From Phascolarctos cinereus (taxonomy: Eukaryota > Chordata > Mammalia > Diprotodontia > Phascolarctidae): 64,000 nt of DNA. The stretch lies in assembly GCF_002099425.1 (NCBI RefSeq), contig NW_018343964.1, forward strand, positions 2,695,001 through 2,759,000, in the 5' to 3' direction. A program made the position numbers and the translations under genes. How positions within the stretch are numbered: the first letter of the stretch is position 1; every line of letters starts with the position of its first letter. The notes beneath the pieces were generated by a model. It searched no databases, was not told the DNA's origin, and was given only the letters and a program-made list of their open reading frames with translations. Below, piece after piece: positions 31,377 to 42,814 of the stretch.

Positions 31377-31565
31377 AAGAAATGATAATGCCTTATATAT
31401 CAGGGTAAATAGAAAACAAACAAAAATGGTTAAGTCTTATAAAAGTTATTTCAAGTGCAACATTAATTTTATGAATTCTTTCCTAAGAAAGAGACTGACA
31501 AAGGACATAAACTTAAGGGTGACATAAAGATTATTTATAATAGGCTGATTTTTTTGATTCTTTTA

Positions 31566-31712
31566 AAAATTAAAAATTTTTTTTTTTGTTAAGGCAGTCG
31601 AGGGGTCACATAGCTACTAAGTGTCAAGTGTTTGGTCTGAGGCTGGATTTGGACTCAGGTGCTCCCGACTTTAGGGCTGGTGTTCTATCCACTGCGCCGC
31701 CTAACTGCCCCA
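31566..31712 (-). repeat. Short A-tailed tRNA-derived SINE
   Basis: T-run (31582-31591), 'ggggtcacatagctactaag', 'ggtctgaggctggatttgga', 'ctcaggtgctcccgact' and the head 'ctatccactgcgccgcctaa'. Probable flanking duplication 'aataggctgattttt' (about 31540) and 'aataagatgatttta' (about 31711). Confidence 0.75.
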
Positions 31713-32004
31713 ATAAGATGATTTTAGAAGTCAGCAAGATCCTCCTGAGTATAGAAGAATAAATACAATTTGTGAGGAAAATAGGAGAGAGGTTTAATGA
31801 AATTTAGTTGCTTCGGGCAAGATGATTTTAAAATAAAAGTCGGCTCCTATGTGGGTTTCTGTGGCAAAACCCCCTGAAATGTGTTTAGAGGCACAGAATC
31901 TTCATAAAGTCTTAGATAAGAATTACAATGCATTTATAACCCCAATTTGAATAGATATATGAGACAATGGACTGTGAGTCAGCCCTGGACTTGGTGAGTT
32001 CATA

Positions 32005-32195
32005 GTATCATAAATTTAGAGCTAGAAGGGACCTTAGGGATAAATTAAACCAATTCTCCTCACTTGGTAGAAGAGAAAATGGACAAGAAAGATTACATGA
32101 TTTGCCCACAGTAGTAAGAACCAGTGCCAGAATTCAAACCAAAGTCCTTCAACTTCAAATCCACTTATTTCACTGTAAAACAGTGCCTCCAAGGG
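32005..32195 (-). repeat. MIR3-type SINE
   Basis: 'atcataaatttagagctaga', 'agggaccttagggataaatt', 'tgatttgcccacagtagta', 'ccagaattcaaaccaaagtc' and 'cttatttcactgtaaa' match reversed MIR3 with its L3-like tail. Confidence 0.65.
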
Positions 32196-33067
32196 AAGAT
32201 TTCATCTTAATCTGAAGGGTGCTTTTCTTGGCTTTTGTTTGGCAGACACTTAGCAGAGTGTGGTGTCTTACAGGACTAAAGAGTTGTCCCTCTGCTTTCA
32301 TCAGAAAGAAGCTTTCTAACATACAGAGGCTTAGATGGCTAGCATAGATGACCCTGAAGGGGAACTGGCATCAATGAGAAGTTTACCATGTGCATAGAGG
32401 AGAGAGTCAGATGGAATAATGAAAGGATATGAACAGATAAAGGAATTTGAGATGAGCAGAGACAGTGCATCCAGGAGAGAGCAGAGATGTCCTTTTGAAA
32501 GCAGCAAAGAGCATCAAGATGACATTCTCTGAAGATATTAGCAACATTCCTGAATCAGAGATATGAATGCCTAGGGTCACATGTGTCTTGACCTGATATA
32601 GACCTTAAGTATGTACTCTCCTTTTGACCTTGCCAAATGGGATCCTGGAATTGACATTTCCATGAATATTTACTGGCCACATGTCCTTTCCATGTACAAC
32701 ATAAACATATTGTCCTTTGTTATGAGTGTTTTCTGTAGAAGTATCCTTTATCTCTGGTGGAGAAACTGGTGGGAAAATTATATCCAGGGAAAAAAATGGG
32801 AGGAATAGTTTCTTATCATTTTGTTTCATAGGCTGTTTGATTTAAATGTCTTCAGTTTGAATTAATGTGTCCACTATTTGGCAAAAATACACACACTTTT
32901 GGAAGCTTATGAACCACTGTTTTGAATGAGTGCAGACCCACAGTGTACCTTGAACCAAGTGGTACCATTTCTGGAAGCCAATATGTGAAAGAGCCCACCT
33001 TGATAATAGAAATCCTGTTTTGCCATCTTCATATACTATATATAAAATATCAAAATATCAAACTTCC
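32196..33067. other. Unassigned sequence
   Basis: 870 bases without recognised repeats. Only short open frames on either strand. Confidence 0.4.
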
Positions 33068-33345
33068 TTAATAATAATAATAATAATAGCAAGCATTTAT
33101 ATAGAACATCAAAGTTTGTAAAGTACTTTGTAGCATATAAGATATGCTTTTATCTCTTTATCAGTTTATACTTATCAATTTCTACTTTGTACTGTAGTAG
33201 ATAGATCAAAATATGTCTGTCTCTATTGATCTATTTATCTATCCATGCATCTGTTTCTCCTAGATTATAAAATTCACTAAGACAGTGAGCAAGTCATTAA
33301 CTTTTTCATCTTTAGATCCTAGGTCAGTATTTAACATATTAGCTT
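33068..33345. repeat. MIR tail (reversed), GATA-like tract and L2 end
   Basis: (TAA)n and 'agcaagcatttatatagaac', 'gtttgtaaagtactttgtag' (33068-33140, reversed MIR tail), then ATCT-type units near 33225-33245, then 'agattataaaattcactaag' to 'tatttaacatattagct' (33263-33345), a decayed plus-strand L2 end. Confidence 0.5.
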
Positions 33346-33800
33346 CTTAACATGATAGAACAGGAGTTTCCTGATGCAGCTCCTCATCCCCTCACACAGC
33401 TCTCTACCCACACATAAGCCCTCACAACTTCTTTTGGCCCAAGTTTCCCTAGCAATTTCCCTGGTGTAGCTTCCTCCCCTCCAAGTAGCTTCCTGTCCTT
33501 TGGCCAATAAATTGCAGAAGCCATGTGGTCCCAGGCCTCTCAGCCTTGGTGGGTGCTTCAGACCACATAAATCACTATACCCTGGTGACTGACTTGACAG
33601 ACATATATCAAGATGAAGACAAGATGGGCCACATCCGGAGAAGCAATGTGTCACTTCATTATTGCTGTACATCCTTGCTGTGTTAGGGAAAAGCCAACTT
33701 CCTCCTTTGTTAAATGTTCAGTGACTTTTGAGTGTCTCATTTTCTCTCATCATCATACATAAACTAAGAGGGTGCTGGCTTTAGCCTACCACACCAAATA
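33346..33800. other. Unassigned block with moderate GC
   Basis: Less AT-rich than its surroundings, with 'cctttggccaataaattgca' and 'ctcagccttggtgggtgctt', and a 113-codon minus frame (33331-33672). It may be a decayed LTR or another mobile element, but nothing is specific enough to name. Confidence 0.3.
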
Positions 33801-35984
33801 AATGTACATTGCATTGAACTGATTCTCTTTTCTTCCCTAAATCAAATATGTTGTATTCCAGGGCATCATTTCTCTTCCACAGCTGATAGTCTGGGTGTTT
33901 CCTAACTTAGTTGGACACTTGACTACTCTCAAGGACACTCTCAAAACTACTCAGAACATAAACGTGGACAGAGCCAAAACCAGAGCCACTTTGACTTTGT
34001 CTCAGTGTGAGATAATTTAGAGGTAAATCTATGAAGAAACTTCTTCCTCTGCCTGCCTCCACCCTCCAGGAATGATAGCAGCAGTCGTCAAAACTCCCTG
34101 TGACATGTTTCCTCTCTCTTTGGACTAGAGAAACCATGTTTCTCAGAGAGAGAGAGCTTCCTCACCTTAAGCAGGACCTTAGTTGACTCTGATCATTGCT
34201 GCAGCACCCTTTCAAGTTGTAAATCCTTCTTCAGCCATTCCCAGGTTAAAGCCCATGTTACTCCTTCCCATGAATGTCTTGCAATGTTTGTAGTTATTCT
34301 TCACTATGTATTTATCACATTTCTTGTATTCTTCTTGCTCATCTTGCCCTATGTGATTTCATCTTACAGTTGCTTTTTGTGTGTTCTACTGTCCTTTATT
34401 AGACCTACAGGTCTAACTCAAGGCATTTAAGTTATGAAAAGGCTAACTGGAGTTCTGATAGATTGGCTATGGTCCACTGGGGACCATTTTTCTTTTGCCA
34501 ACTTCGTGCCTCACATATTAAACAACAGTGCATAAATATATCAACTGGTTGTCTGTGACACAAATACAATCTCTTCATATTTGCCTGTTCCCTACCATTC
34601 CCATTTCTTACCTCTCTCCTAACTTCTTTTTTTGTTCTTTCACACAGTTGCACACATATGTCATCAATGTTTGGAACATAACTATTCTTCAAAATTTTAC
34701 TCTCCCTCTCATACTCTGACTTTCTCGAACATTTCAATATTCCAGTCTCTCATACTGGTCTTGCACACAAAATCTCAATTTCACGTAGTCATGATCTCAC
34801 AGTCATAATTTCTCATAGATGCTATCACTCCCTTGAACATATGTTCTCTCCTCATTTCATATGCAAGATCTCTCAAAAATTGCCTTGTTTTCAGACTTAG
34901 TCAAGCTCACACACAGTACTCTGAGGCCCACTGGAGGTAAAACTGAATTATGGTAACTGAAAGTATATGAAACACTAAGGAATTCAAAGGGGAAAAACAA
35001 ACTGAATTGCACCAGTTTCGTCTGGCATACATTTACAATATGACCATCATCTTCCTCCCCCATACTTTAAAGAACTATCAAGGAGTGAAATTTTTCGCTT
35101 GTTTTCACTTGTTTGTATGTCATATTAGTAGATATAAAATGCCTAGAGACTCCAGTTCAGCAGTTATAAAGACTAGAAGTTATTGCTTCCTTTATTTTAT
35201 TGCTTTGGTGAGGTCTAAAGATTGTTGGCCAAAAGATCAAAGATAGATGGCTGTAGAAGAAATAACTTCTAATAGTTCTCTTGCAGTCAAACCACAATAG
35301 AAAGAATGTTTCCAAAGTGATAAAACTGAAGATGCCACACCAGGACGTCTCTGGCACAAAATTTTTATTATGATGGCATCAACAGTTATGGTGGCAGGAA
35401 TTCACCTTGGTCTAGCTCCATAATTCTTTTGCAATGATAAACTTATGGTAAAAATTAGTGAAAAATAGAAGCAAATGGTACAAAACTCAGAATTTTTTTT
35501 GTTTACTTAATTCTTAAAACCATATGGGTCGAAACGGTCCTGCTAATTCTTGATGTGTTATTCTTTTAATAATTCAACAAGACTAATTCCTCTTAAGTAT
35601 TGTAGAGTTACATGGTGAATTATAAAAATATGGCTGATAATATTGGCTTGCTTTCTCTAACCATCTGTTTAAGTACATACTTTGAAAGACGATACATAAA
35701 AAGGAACTGAATTGGGAGTGGGGGGAAGGAGTAGAAGGTGGTAGTTGAGGCGTGATGATGGTGGTGAAGTCTGGAGAGTGAAAAATGATGCTTCCCTAAA
35801 ATGGAGGTTCCCTAAAATGGGGGAGAAGAGGTCTACAGGTATGGAGGGAGAAAGCATATATATAGTACTAAAATCTGGAGAATATTCACAGCTTGGCCCT
35901 GGTCCACCCTTCCATTTTTATACATTGTCGTCTTCTATACACACTATGGCTCAGACATACTTGCCTCCATGCTAATCCTCACAT
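33801..35984. other. Unassigned sequence, 2.2 kb
   Basis: I recognise no repeat or gene here. Open frames are up to 101 codons and featureless. Confidence 0.4.
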
Positions 35985-36165
35985 ACAACATTCAGTCTCT
36001 TGTCTTTGAGTTTACACTTTCTGTCCCCCATGCATGAAATTATCTACCTCTTCACTTCTATCTCTTATACTTTGTAGTTCCTTTTGAGACCCACCTTCCC
36101 TTCAGGAACCCAGCTGCTAGTGTCTCCCTCTCTAAAGTCTCTTTGTATTTCCTTTGTATGTATGT
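35985..36165 (+). repeat. L2 LINE fragment
   Basis: 'ctatctcttatactttgtag', 'ttccttttgagacccacctt', 'cccttcaggaacccag' and 'aagtctctttgtatttcctt' resemble plus-strand L2 3' region. Decayed. Confidence 0.45.
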
Positions 36166-37749
36166 AGACTCAGTGTAGAGCCTTATGTAATACCCTAACT
36201 GAACTTCCCAGTGGGAACTTTCTCAGCCATCATCATGATGCTCCAACTTACTCTCATAGTCCCAAGGGTAACCCCGGTGGAGAAGATAGACTCCTCCTAT
36301 GATATAGTTTCCATTTACATGAAATTAATCACAATAGCACCAATCACTTTTAAACAGGGAAGTTACTAAATGAGAATACAAAAACGATAGTAATCATAAT
36401 ATTCACCCAACAGTAGGCAAAAGCAGGAATAAGCATAACATTTAATCAAAAGAAAGCAAAACCAAAATAATAAAAATAAAATATTCTACCCACTGAACTG
36501 GTATACTCTTTCTCACTGATATACGTAGAGTTAATAGACACATACTTGACAGAAACCTCACAGGGAAGTACATGAGTCTTGATGCCTTTAGTTTTTTTTA
36601 ATAAACAGTCTTCACAATGCATCAACTACTAGGTGAAACTGCATCTTTATTAGCTGTACTCTTCCTGGTCTTCATCATTCTCCAGTTGGTCAGAGTTGTT
36701 CCTGTGTTACCTTTGAGTCTCTAAAGCAGTTTTGACACAGAATAGGAGTGTCACATCATCCCCCAATTAACATTTGTACTACTCTGCATATTAAAAATTC
36801 AGGTTAAGAGTGATTATGCAAACAGAACATCATAAAAAACCATCGATTATTTTGCATAATCAACACAGTAAAATACAAAGTAATTTTCCCATTCAAGGCA
36901 ATATATATGTGTATAATATATAGTAAAAAGTAAACATTTTCACTTATGGAAATCTAGCTAATCTATCTATATATAATTATGTCATAAAAATAACCAAAAA
37001 CGTAACTCACATGTAAAATCATGTATATACTATTGCAACAATGATAACTCATTGCACATTATATATAAATAATTAATATATAAATAACATTATATAAATG
37101 CATGTATAACAACATTCTGAAATACCCACACATTCTGATAACAGTAATGATGTAAAACAGAACAAAATATGTTTCCATAAAACATATCACATATAAGTGA
37201 TTAGAGAATTATGTTTGTCTGTAAATTCTTCAACTTTATTTTAAACTGGTGCATGATATGTGTATAGAAATCTAGTGATTACCTTAATAGTTCTGACACT
37301 CCCATGCTAAGATTCTAAATTGCTTATTATAATCCTAAAAGTGTAGCTCCAATCTCTTTGATGACTTAGGCTGCTGATTATTGTATTGTATTGATGAAAT
37401 CCATTCTTTTCCTATAGCATTGGCATTAGTTTAAAATAGGGTTGCATTTGAATTTGTTCCTTTCTTATCATTTGAATTCCTCTTTGAGATATATGTGATA
37501 GAACTATCACTCCAGTTTGAAACAATGTGCAATTATTTTATTATCTTCTGAACTGGTATCCTCAATTCTAAGTGTAGTTTTGTTTTAAAGCAACACCTTT
37601 TTCATCAGTTCTGTTTCTTGATTTTGACAAAACAGTGTGGCAATACCTTATGTGTATCTTGTATATACCTGCAAGGGTAGGATTGATGGATGTTTTCTTG
37701 TTCAAGTCATCCCACTTCATTTAAAATAAGTGATCAGAAGCTTAATCAA
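36166..37749. other. Unassigned, strongly AT-rich
   Basis: 1.6 kb without recognised repeats. 36890-37110 is rich in TATA/ATAT runs and would melt easily. Confidence 0.45.
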
Positions 37750-38420
37750 TCAATTAATTTCAATCATAGGCTTTAGACTAAATGTTAAAAGCCACTAAAA
37801 GTAATTGAGTGAAGTGAAATGATGCCAGATGGGAAGTCTATTCTAAGTGACTGAGGGATTCCATCATGTCCTCCAGGTCATGTATAAAAGCATCAAGTTA
37901 GCTAGAATCAGGGAGTTCTAGAAAGGGATATGCCAGGACAGAGGGCATTGGAGTGACCACCTGGAGGAGGAGAGAACTCAGCCTTTGGTCCTTGGGGAAG
38001 AGGGAAATCTTTTAAACTTTGAAGAGTTCCAATGATGCTAGACTTCTTATCCTTCCATTGGTGTAGTAGGAGCATCCCTGGATAACTGATGGTAGTGTTT
38101 GCTTTGGGAGTCAAAGACAGACTAGTTACAAATATGTAGTTCTACATATAGCCCAGCAAAGGAACTACATCATGCCTAAGGGGAATTTCTTGAGTGTCCT
38201 TTGAATGTGAAAAAAAGAATTTCTAGCAACTAAGAATAGTGAGTTTTACTCCATTGCTACATATGCTCTCTAAGGATAATCTGGCTTTCTCTGGGAAATT
38301 GTAGGTAATTATGAAAGGGTGTGTCTAAGAATTTTGGAGACAGGTTTTGTGCCAATTGTTTGCACTCTAACCAACTTAGTAAATGCTACTTTCTAAAAAC
38401 TACTTAAATAAGTCTGGATG
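37750..38420. mobile_element. Possible solo LTR, second copy of the family at 17060
   Basis: TATA-like 'catgtataaaagcatcaagt' (37878-37897), then 'taagaatagtgagttttact' and 'gctacatatgctctctaagg' (38241-38280). The same landmarks occur at 17242 and 17682-17712. Old and decayed; the ends and family are unknown. Confidence 0.3.
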
Positions 38421-38644
38421 ACTAAAATGATTTAAAATTCATAATCCTGAAGAAAAGCATACCAATGGGGACTTAAGTAGATGACATTAAACTATAACTC
38501 CTGCCTCTTCAAGGTTATCCCTAATACCCTACAGGGGTAAGATATAGCTCGAGGACCCAGGATTCATTTGAGAGAGTGGGAGTTGGGATATGAATTCTCA
38601 TAACTTATACAGGTAACATAACTCTGTGTGCACACATATATATG

Positions 38645-38775
38645 TATCTCATGCCTTATAATATAAGCTTCTTGAAGGTAGGAACTATTTTCAACTTTTC
38701 TTTTTAATCACTAGAGCTTAACACAATATTTGACATGTAGTAAATATTTAGTAAATGTTGATTGATTATTGATGA
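38645..38775 (+). repeat. L2 LINE 3' end
   Basis: 'ataatataagcttcttgaag', 'gtaggaactattttcaactt', 'acacaatatttgacatgtag', 'taaatatttagtaaatgttg' are the L2 3' terminus in plus orientation. Confidence 0.75.
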
Positions 38776-38796
38776 ATTCTAACACATGTGAACCCT

Positions 38797-38932
38797 ACTT
38801 TCTTCATCTGTAAAATGAGAATAGTAATGATTTTAGTCTTTACCTCACAGGGTTTTGCGGAAGATTAAGTGATGATATTATGTATGGAAAGTACTATGAA
38901 CATGATAAAGTGTTAACATGTTACTATTCAGT
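38797..38932 (+). repeat. MIR-type SINE, 3' part
   Basis: 'tttcttcatctgtaaaatga', 'tacctcacagggttttgcgg', 'aagattaagtgatgatatta' match the MIR core and tail. Confidence 0.65.
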
Positions 38933-39060
38933 CAATTAGTCAACAAACACTGTGTGTTAGGCACTGTACTAAGCACCGGGGATAAAATTATGATGAGAAA
39001 AGACAGTCCATCCCTTTAAGGAGCTTATAGTCTAATGGGGGAAGACAGTCTATAAAAGGA
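38933..39060 (-). repeat. L2 LINE 3' end
   Basis: 'caacaaacactgtgtgttag', 'gcactgtactaagcaccggg', 'ccctttaaggagcttatagt', 'ctaatgggggaagacagtct' are the reversed L2 3' end. It ends just before duplicated copy B begins. Confidence 0.8.
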
Positions 39061-39162
39061 AGCTGAAAAGCAGGATAGGGGAAGGGAGGAAATGTACATC
39101 AAATATGTGTATGATGTACAGTCCAAAGGAACACAGCCAGGTAGAAAGTGAAGGACTGAAGC

Positions 39163-39163
<1 letters not shown>

Positions 39164-39240
<77 letters not shown>

Positions 39241-39243
39241 TAT
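39164..39243. repeat. (TAA)n microsatellite, copy B only
   Basis: About 26 units with one interruption at 39199. Copy A has only four units at 27131-27144. Confidence 0.95.
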
Positions 39244-40593
39244 TGCATGTATGTGATTTGAGAAAAAGTGTTATATAAAAAAAAGCTAACAATGATAATA
39301 TCTTTTCTAACTCATGGGTTCAAAAGAAATCTTTACTATCTGTAAAAGCCAAAGTATAATTCTTGATTTAGAAAGCATCCCACTGTAACATAAATTGATA
39401 TTTTCTTGCTTGAAATGGAATGCTAGCCTTCAAATTGGAATAAAAAAAAGAAATGCAAATTGGAGTATGAGGTAAAAGTTGAGAGAAGATGTGGTAGGTA
39501 CATGTCGGAAGTGCTTGAAGCAAGAAGGATCACATAGGCCTGATTCAGAACAAGCCTACCAGTTTCAGGTAAAAAAGCACCACAACTCATTCTCTGCATG
39601 ATCAGGAGCAAGCCAGCTGCCAATTTGTCAGTGTTTTGGAGGACCAATTAGAAAAGTTCTTGGTAGGAGGACGAACCTGATTCTTATTGCAAGGGGGTTA
39701 CTCCTTAGTGGTCTGGTGTCAGTAGATATCTCATTGTTTAGCAACTTTGGCCACTTGCAGCCTTCAATTACCCAAGATAGCTGTTGGCTAGTTTTGGTTA
39801 AATCCATTGATGAAAACAAAATTTATTAGGGAAAGGGATTAAAAGAAAATAACATATGCAAAGAACTTCCTAGATATTAAATCAGTTTACAAATGCTAAT
39901 TCCTTTAATCACATTAATATTTGAATTGAGGTAAATAAATAAATTGAATTATTAGAAAATAATTTGGCAGCAGGCAGGAGATGGGTCAGTCATCCTGATG
40001 ATGTGATATTTAGCCTGGAAGAAATTGTTTGAAGATACAGTTGTTGCCTTTTTTTTTTTTTTGTCCATCAGGCAGTGACCTGATGATCTGATCTTGGTCA
40101 GAAATAAGAGACAGTGGAGAGATTTTTTTGGAAGGAACAAATGGTAGTCCTCAGCAACTATTGGAATATTACCATTGGGATACAGCAGGGCTGAAAATGG
40201 TTCATCATGGTTAAGGTATAAGACTGTGCCAAGTGTGGCCTCAATTTTAAGTCATTGAAGGAGGATTGTAAAGCTTTACAGATTCCTGTGAACTTGAGAA
40301 TGTCAGGAGGGGGTTGGAACAAATCAGTTTGGCATTTCTAAGGGGACCTTGGCCTAGACACAATATTCATAAATTTGGATGTAACCACTGATAATCTGCT
40401 GAAAGTACAGAGGACCATGTACAAAGTTTCGAGAGTTGTGTGTTTATTAACGAGTCCATTGTGTCAAAAGTATACTGTATTTAATGAACCTTATATTGCC
40501 CACTGTAATTCTCTGTGTGTGAAGAGCCTGGAAAGAATATAAGATTCTACTGGAGATGGAATATGTTCTTTGAAAGATGAGATCTGCATTACA

Positions 40594-41236
40594 TTTTTTT
40601 TTGTTTTCCAATTGAGAAATTTATTTAAACAGATCAAATAAAACAGGTGCCTCCTTGTCTCTGCACTTAGAAGAACATGTTGGGCCTCTTCGTAGTAAAG
40701 AACAGTTTGTGCTGACGACGCAGAACTCTGTGGAGCAGAGAGAACTTGATTTTGGAGTCGTGAAACTGCTTGATTGCAGGCTGGGAGCACTTTCTGGCAG
40801 GAATTTCTTCCACTTTCAAGATGTGGATGGAATGGGCCCTGGCATGGTGATGGGCTCCCATATCTCAGTAGCACTGAGTGACAGCACCATCAGTGGTCAG
40901 ATCCCTGTACTCCTGGTACATGTTGTGGGTTCCACTCCTGGAATCGTAGCATAGCCAGATGCCAAAGTTTTTCCACCCTAAGAGGGGACTTTTCAAAGAC
41001 CTGTCCACAGTATATACAATTTCTCCAGAAGACTTCATCTTTTTCAGCTGGGAAACAAAGTACCAGAATTGGGACTTTTCTACAACATGATTAGGAGCAA
41101 AGATTCATATCTGATAAAGAGGAGGCACTGGACTCTTGGGAGTAGGCAGGCAGCATCCAACTACCTTATATTCTCTCAGGGTGCCCAAGGCCTTCATAGT
41201 GCTGCCAGCTCCTTTTTTTTTTCTTTTTTTTTTTTT
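40594..41236 (-). pseudogene. RPL18A: RPL18A retropseudogene
   Basis: Intronless copy of large-subunit ribosomal protein L18a (eL20) on the minus strand. The start ATG is at 41195-41197 and the stop TAA at 40667-40669, a span of exactly 531 bases as in the 176-residue parent. Readable parts: '[14 protein letters not shown]', '[19 protein letters not shown]', 'SSGEIVY', '[15 protein letters not shown]', '[19 protein letters not shown]', '[10 protein letters not shown]'. Broken by two CGA-to-TGA-type stops, one lost lysine codon, and +2 and +1 shifts, which sum to zero net length. AATAAA (reversed, 40620-40625) precedes an A-rich tail (T-run 40594-40610). It has no promoter of its own and sits in copy B only. 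Confidence 0.92.
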
Positions 41237-41464
41237 AAGAGAAAAGAGAACAGGCTTTATTTGTGTGCATGGTGAGGCATTTGGAACTGGATTTATGGAT
41301 CCTATTCCATTTGTTTGCATGGAACCTATAACCAGTCAAGAAATACAACTGATAGACAAATAAATGGAACATAAGTGAGATAATGGTAAGTAAGTACTTA
41401 AGAGGAGAAAGCATAATACAAGGTCAAGAAAAGAAAATATGATTTCCAATTGTTTGTGTCCAGA

Positions 41465-41690
41465 AAGACTTCAAAAACAAGCTGGCTTTGGATCTCAGTC
41501 TTAAGGAGTAGGTAGGATTTCAACAAGCAGAGTTGGAGGGTGGGGTTAGGAAGGAATGTCTTTAAAAATAAGGTGTATAGAGGGCTTTGAATGTCAGGCC
41601 AAAAAAAAAAAATGAAACAACTTTGTACTTTATTCAGTAGACCACAGAAAGTTATTGAAGTATTTGGGGCTGAGGAATAAGAGGAAACTA
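41465..41690 (-). repeat. L2 LINE fragment in copy B
   Basis: 'ggatctcagtcttaaggagt', 'aggtaggatttcaacaagc', 'gggctttgaatgtcaggcca'. Counterpart of 28540-28800. Confidence 0.6.
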
Positions 41691-41734
41691 TTTTTGTTTT
41701 GTTTTTGGCCAGACTATGATATTATTGGTACAGG

Positions 41735-41935
41735 GAACTCCTGGTGAGGAAATTTCCTCTACCAATGGAGACTGCCAACTGGTCTGTAGCTTACACTAAA
41801 TACAGTGTTATCTGAAGCACTAAGAAGTTAAGTATGTGTCATGGGCAGAATGCAAACCCGTTTTCCTGGTTCTTTTGTAAAGATTGGCTTTTGTATCAAA
41901 CACTGCCTTTCACAACAGGGCATAAGGAAAATTAA
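41735..41935 (-). repeat. Marsupial tRNA-derived SINE in copy B
   Basis: 'aggaaatttcctctaccaat', 'ggagactgccaactggtctg', 'agcactaagaagttaagtat', 'caaacccgttttcctggttc'. Counterpart of 28835-29030. Confidence 0.65.
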
Positions 41936-42289
41936 TCTAGGTGCAAGTGTGAAATATTGATCAAATGAATAAAAGGCTGGATGTAGCCGACTCATTATGT
42001 TGGAGTCAATTGGAATTTGTCAGGACTCTAGTAACACGATTCTGAACTAGAGTGAAAGCAATAGGAGTCAAAAAGAGAGGGCCAATTCACAAAATGTTAC
42101 AGAAGTGGAAGCCTTAGGACTTCTCAGCTAATTGGATACATATGTGTTATGCAGCTGTTCCATTCTAAGGAAAAAAGGTGGCCAACAACAAAAAACTAGA
42201 AAGGCAAATAGTTCAAATTGTTAATTACTTGGTAGTTTTACTCGAGTATAGTTTGTTCTTTGCATTCATCTGGCATTAAGACTTGTCTT

Positions 42290-42495
42290 GCCATCTTACT
42301 TTTTGGACATCTCACACTAGCCCCCCTCTTTGTTCCAGCCCAACTAGAATGTTTCTTGTCCTGCACACATGATTTATGTTCTATATCCTCAGCGTCTGCT
42401 TATGCCATTCTCTACTCTGCCATTGAGATCAAACCCATCTTTTGAGGCTCAGATCAAATGTAGCTTCCTCAATGAAGCCTTCCCTGTTCCAACAA
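42290..42495 (+). repeat. L2 LINE fragment in copy B
   Basis: 'agaatgtttcttgtcctgca', 'gctcagatcaaatgtagctt', 'gaagccttccctgttccaac'. Counterpart of 29465-29700. A short (TG)n run follows at 42580-42605. Confidence 0.7.
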
Positions 42496-42814
42496 GCTGG
42501 AGACCATATAGAACATTTTGCTAAGTTAGGGGGAAGGTGAGGATTTTCACTTGCCAAAATGATACAACAAAATCACAGTGTGTGTGTGTGTGTATTTGTG
42601 TGTGTAAGATGATGTCCTCTTCTCTTTCACTTAGTTTCACGTTCATTTGCGTGTCAAAGTAGGGAAGATCTTGGGAATATTGTGGGCTTTATAGCCAAAT
42701 GGTTCTTATAGTGTGTGATAGAATGAAACTGTTAGCTCATTTAAGAAAGCAAGATTTGTGCAAGTTTTATTAAGTGCCAACAGAACAGGTTGGGGAGCCA
42801 TGTTTCTTTGTAAT

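Noticed and set aside
39050-39292. Frame with poly-leucine and poly-tyrosine
   Set aside because: Translation of the (TAA)n tract.
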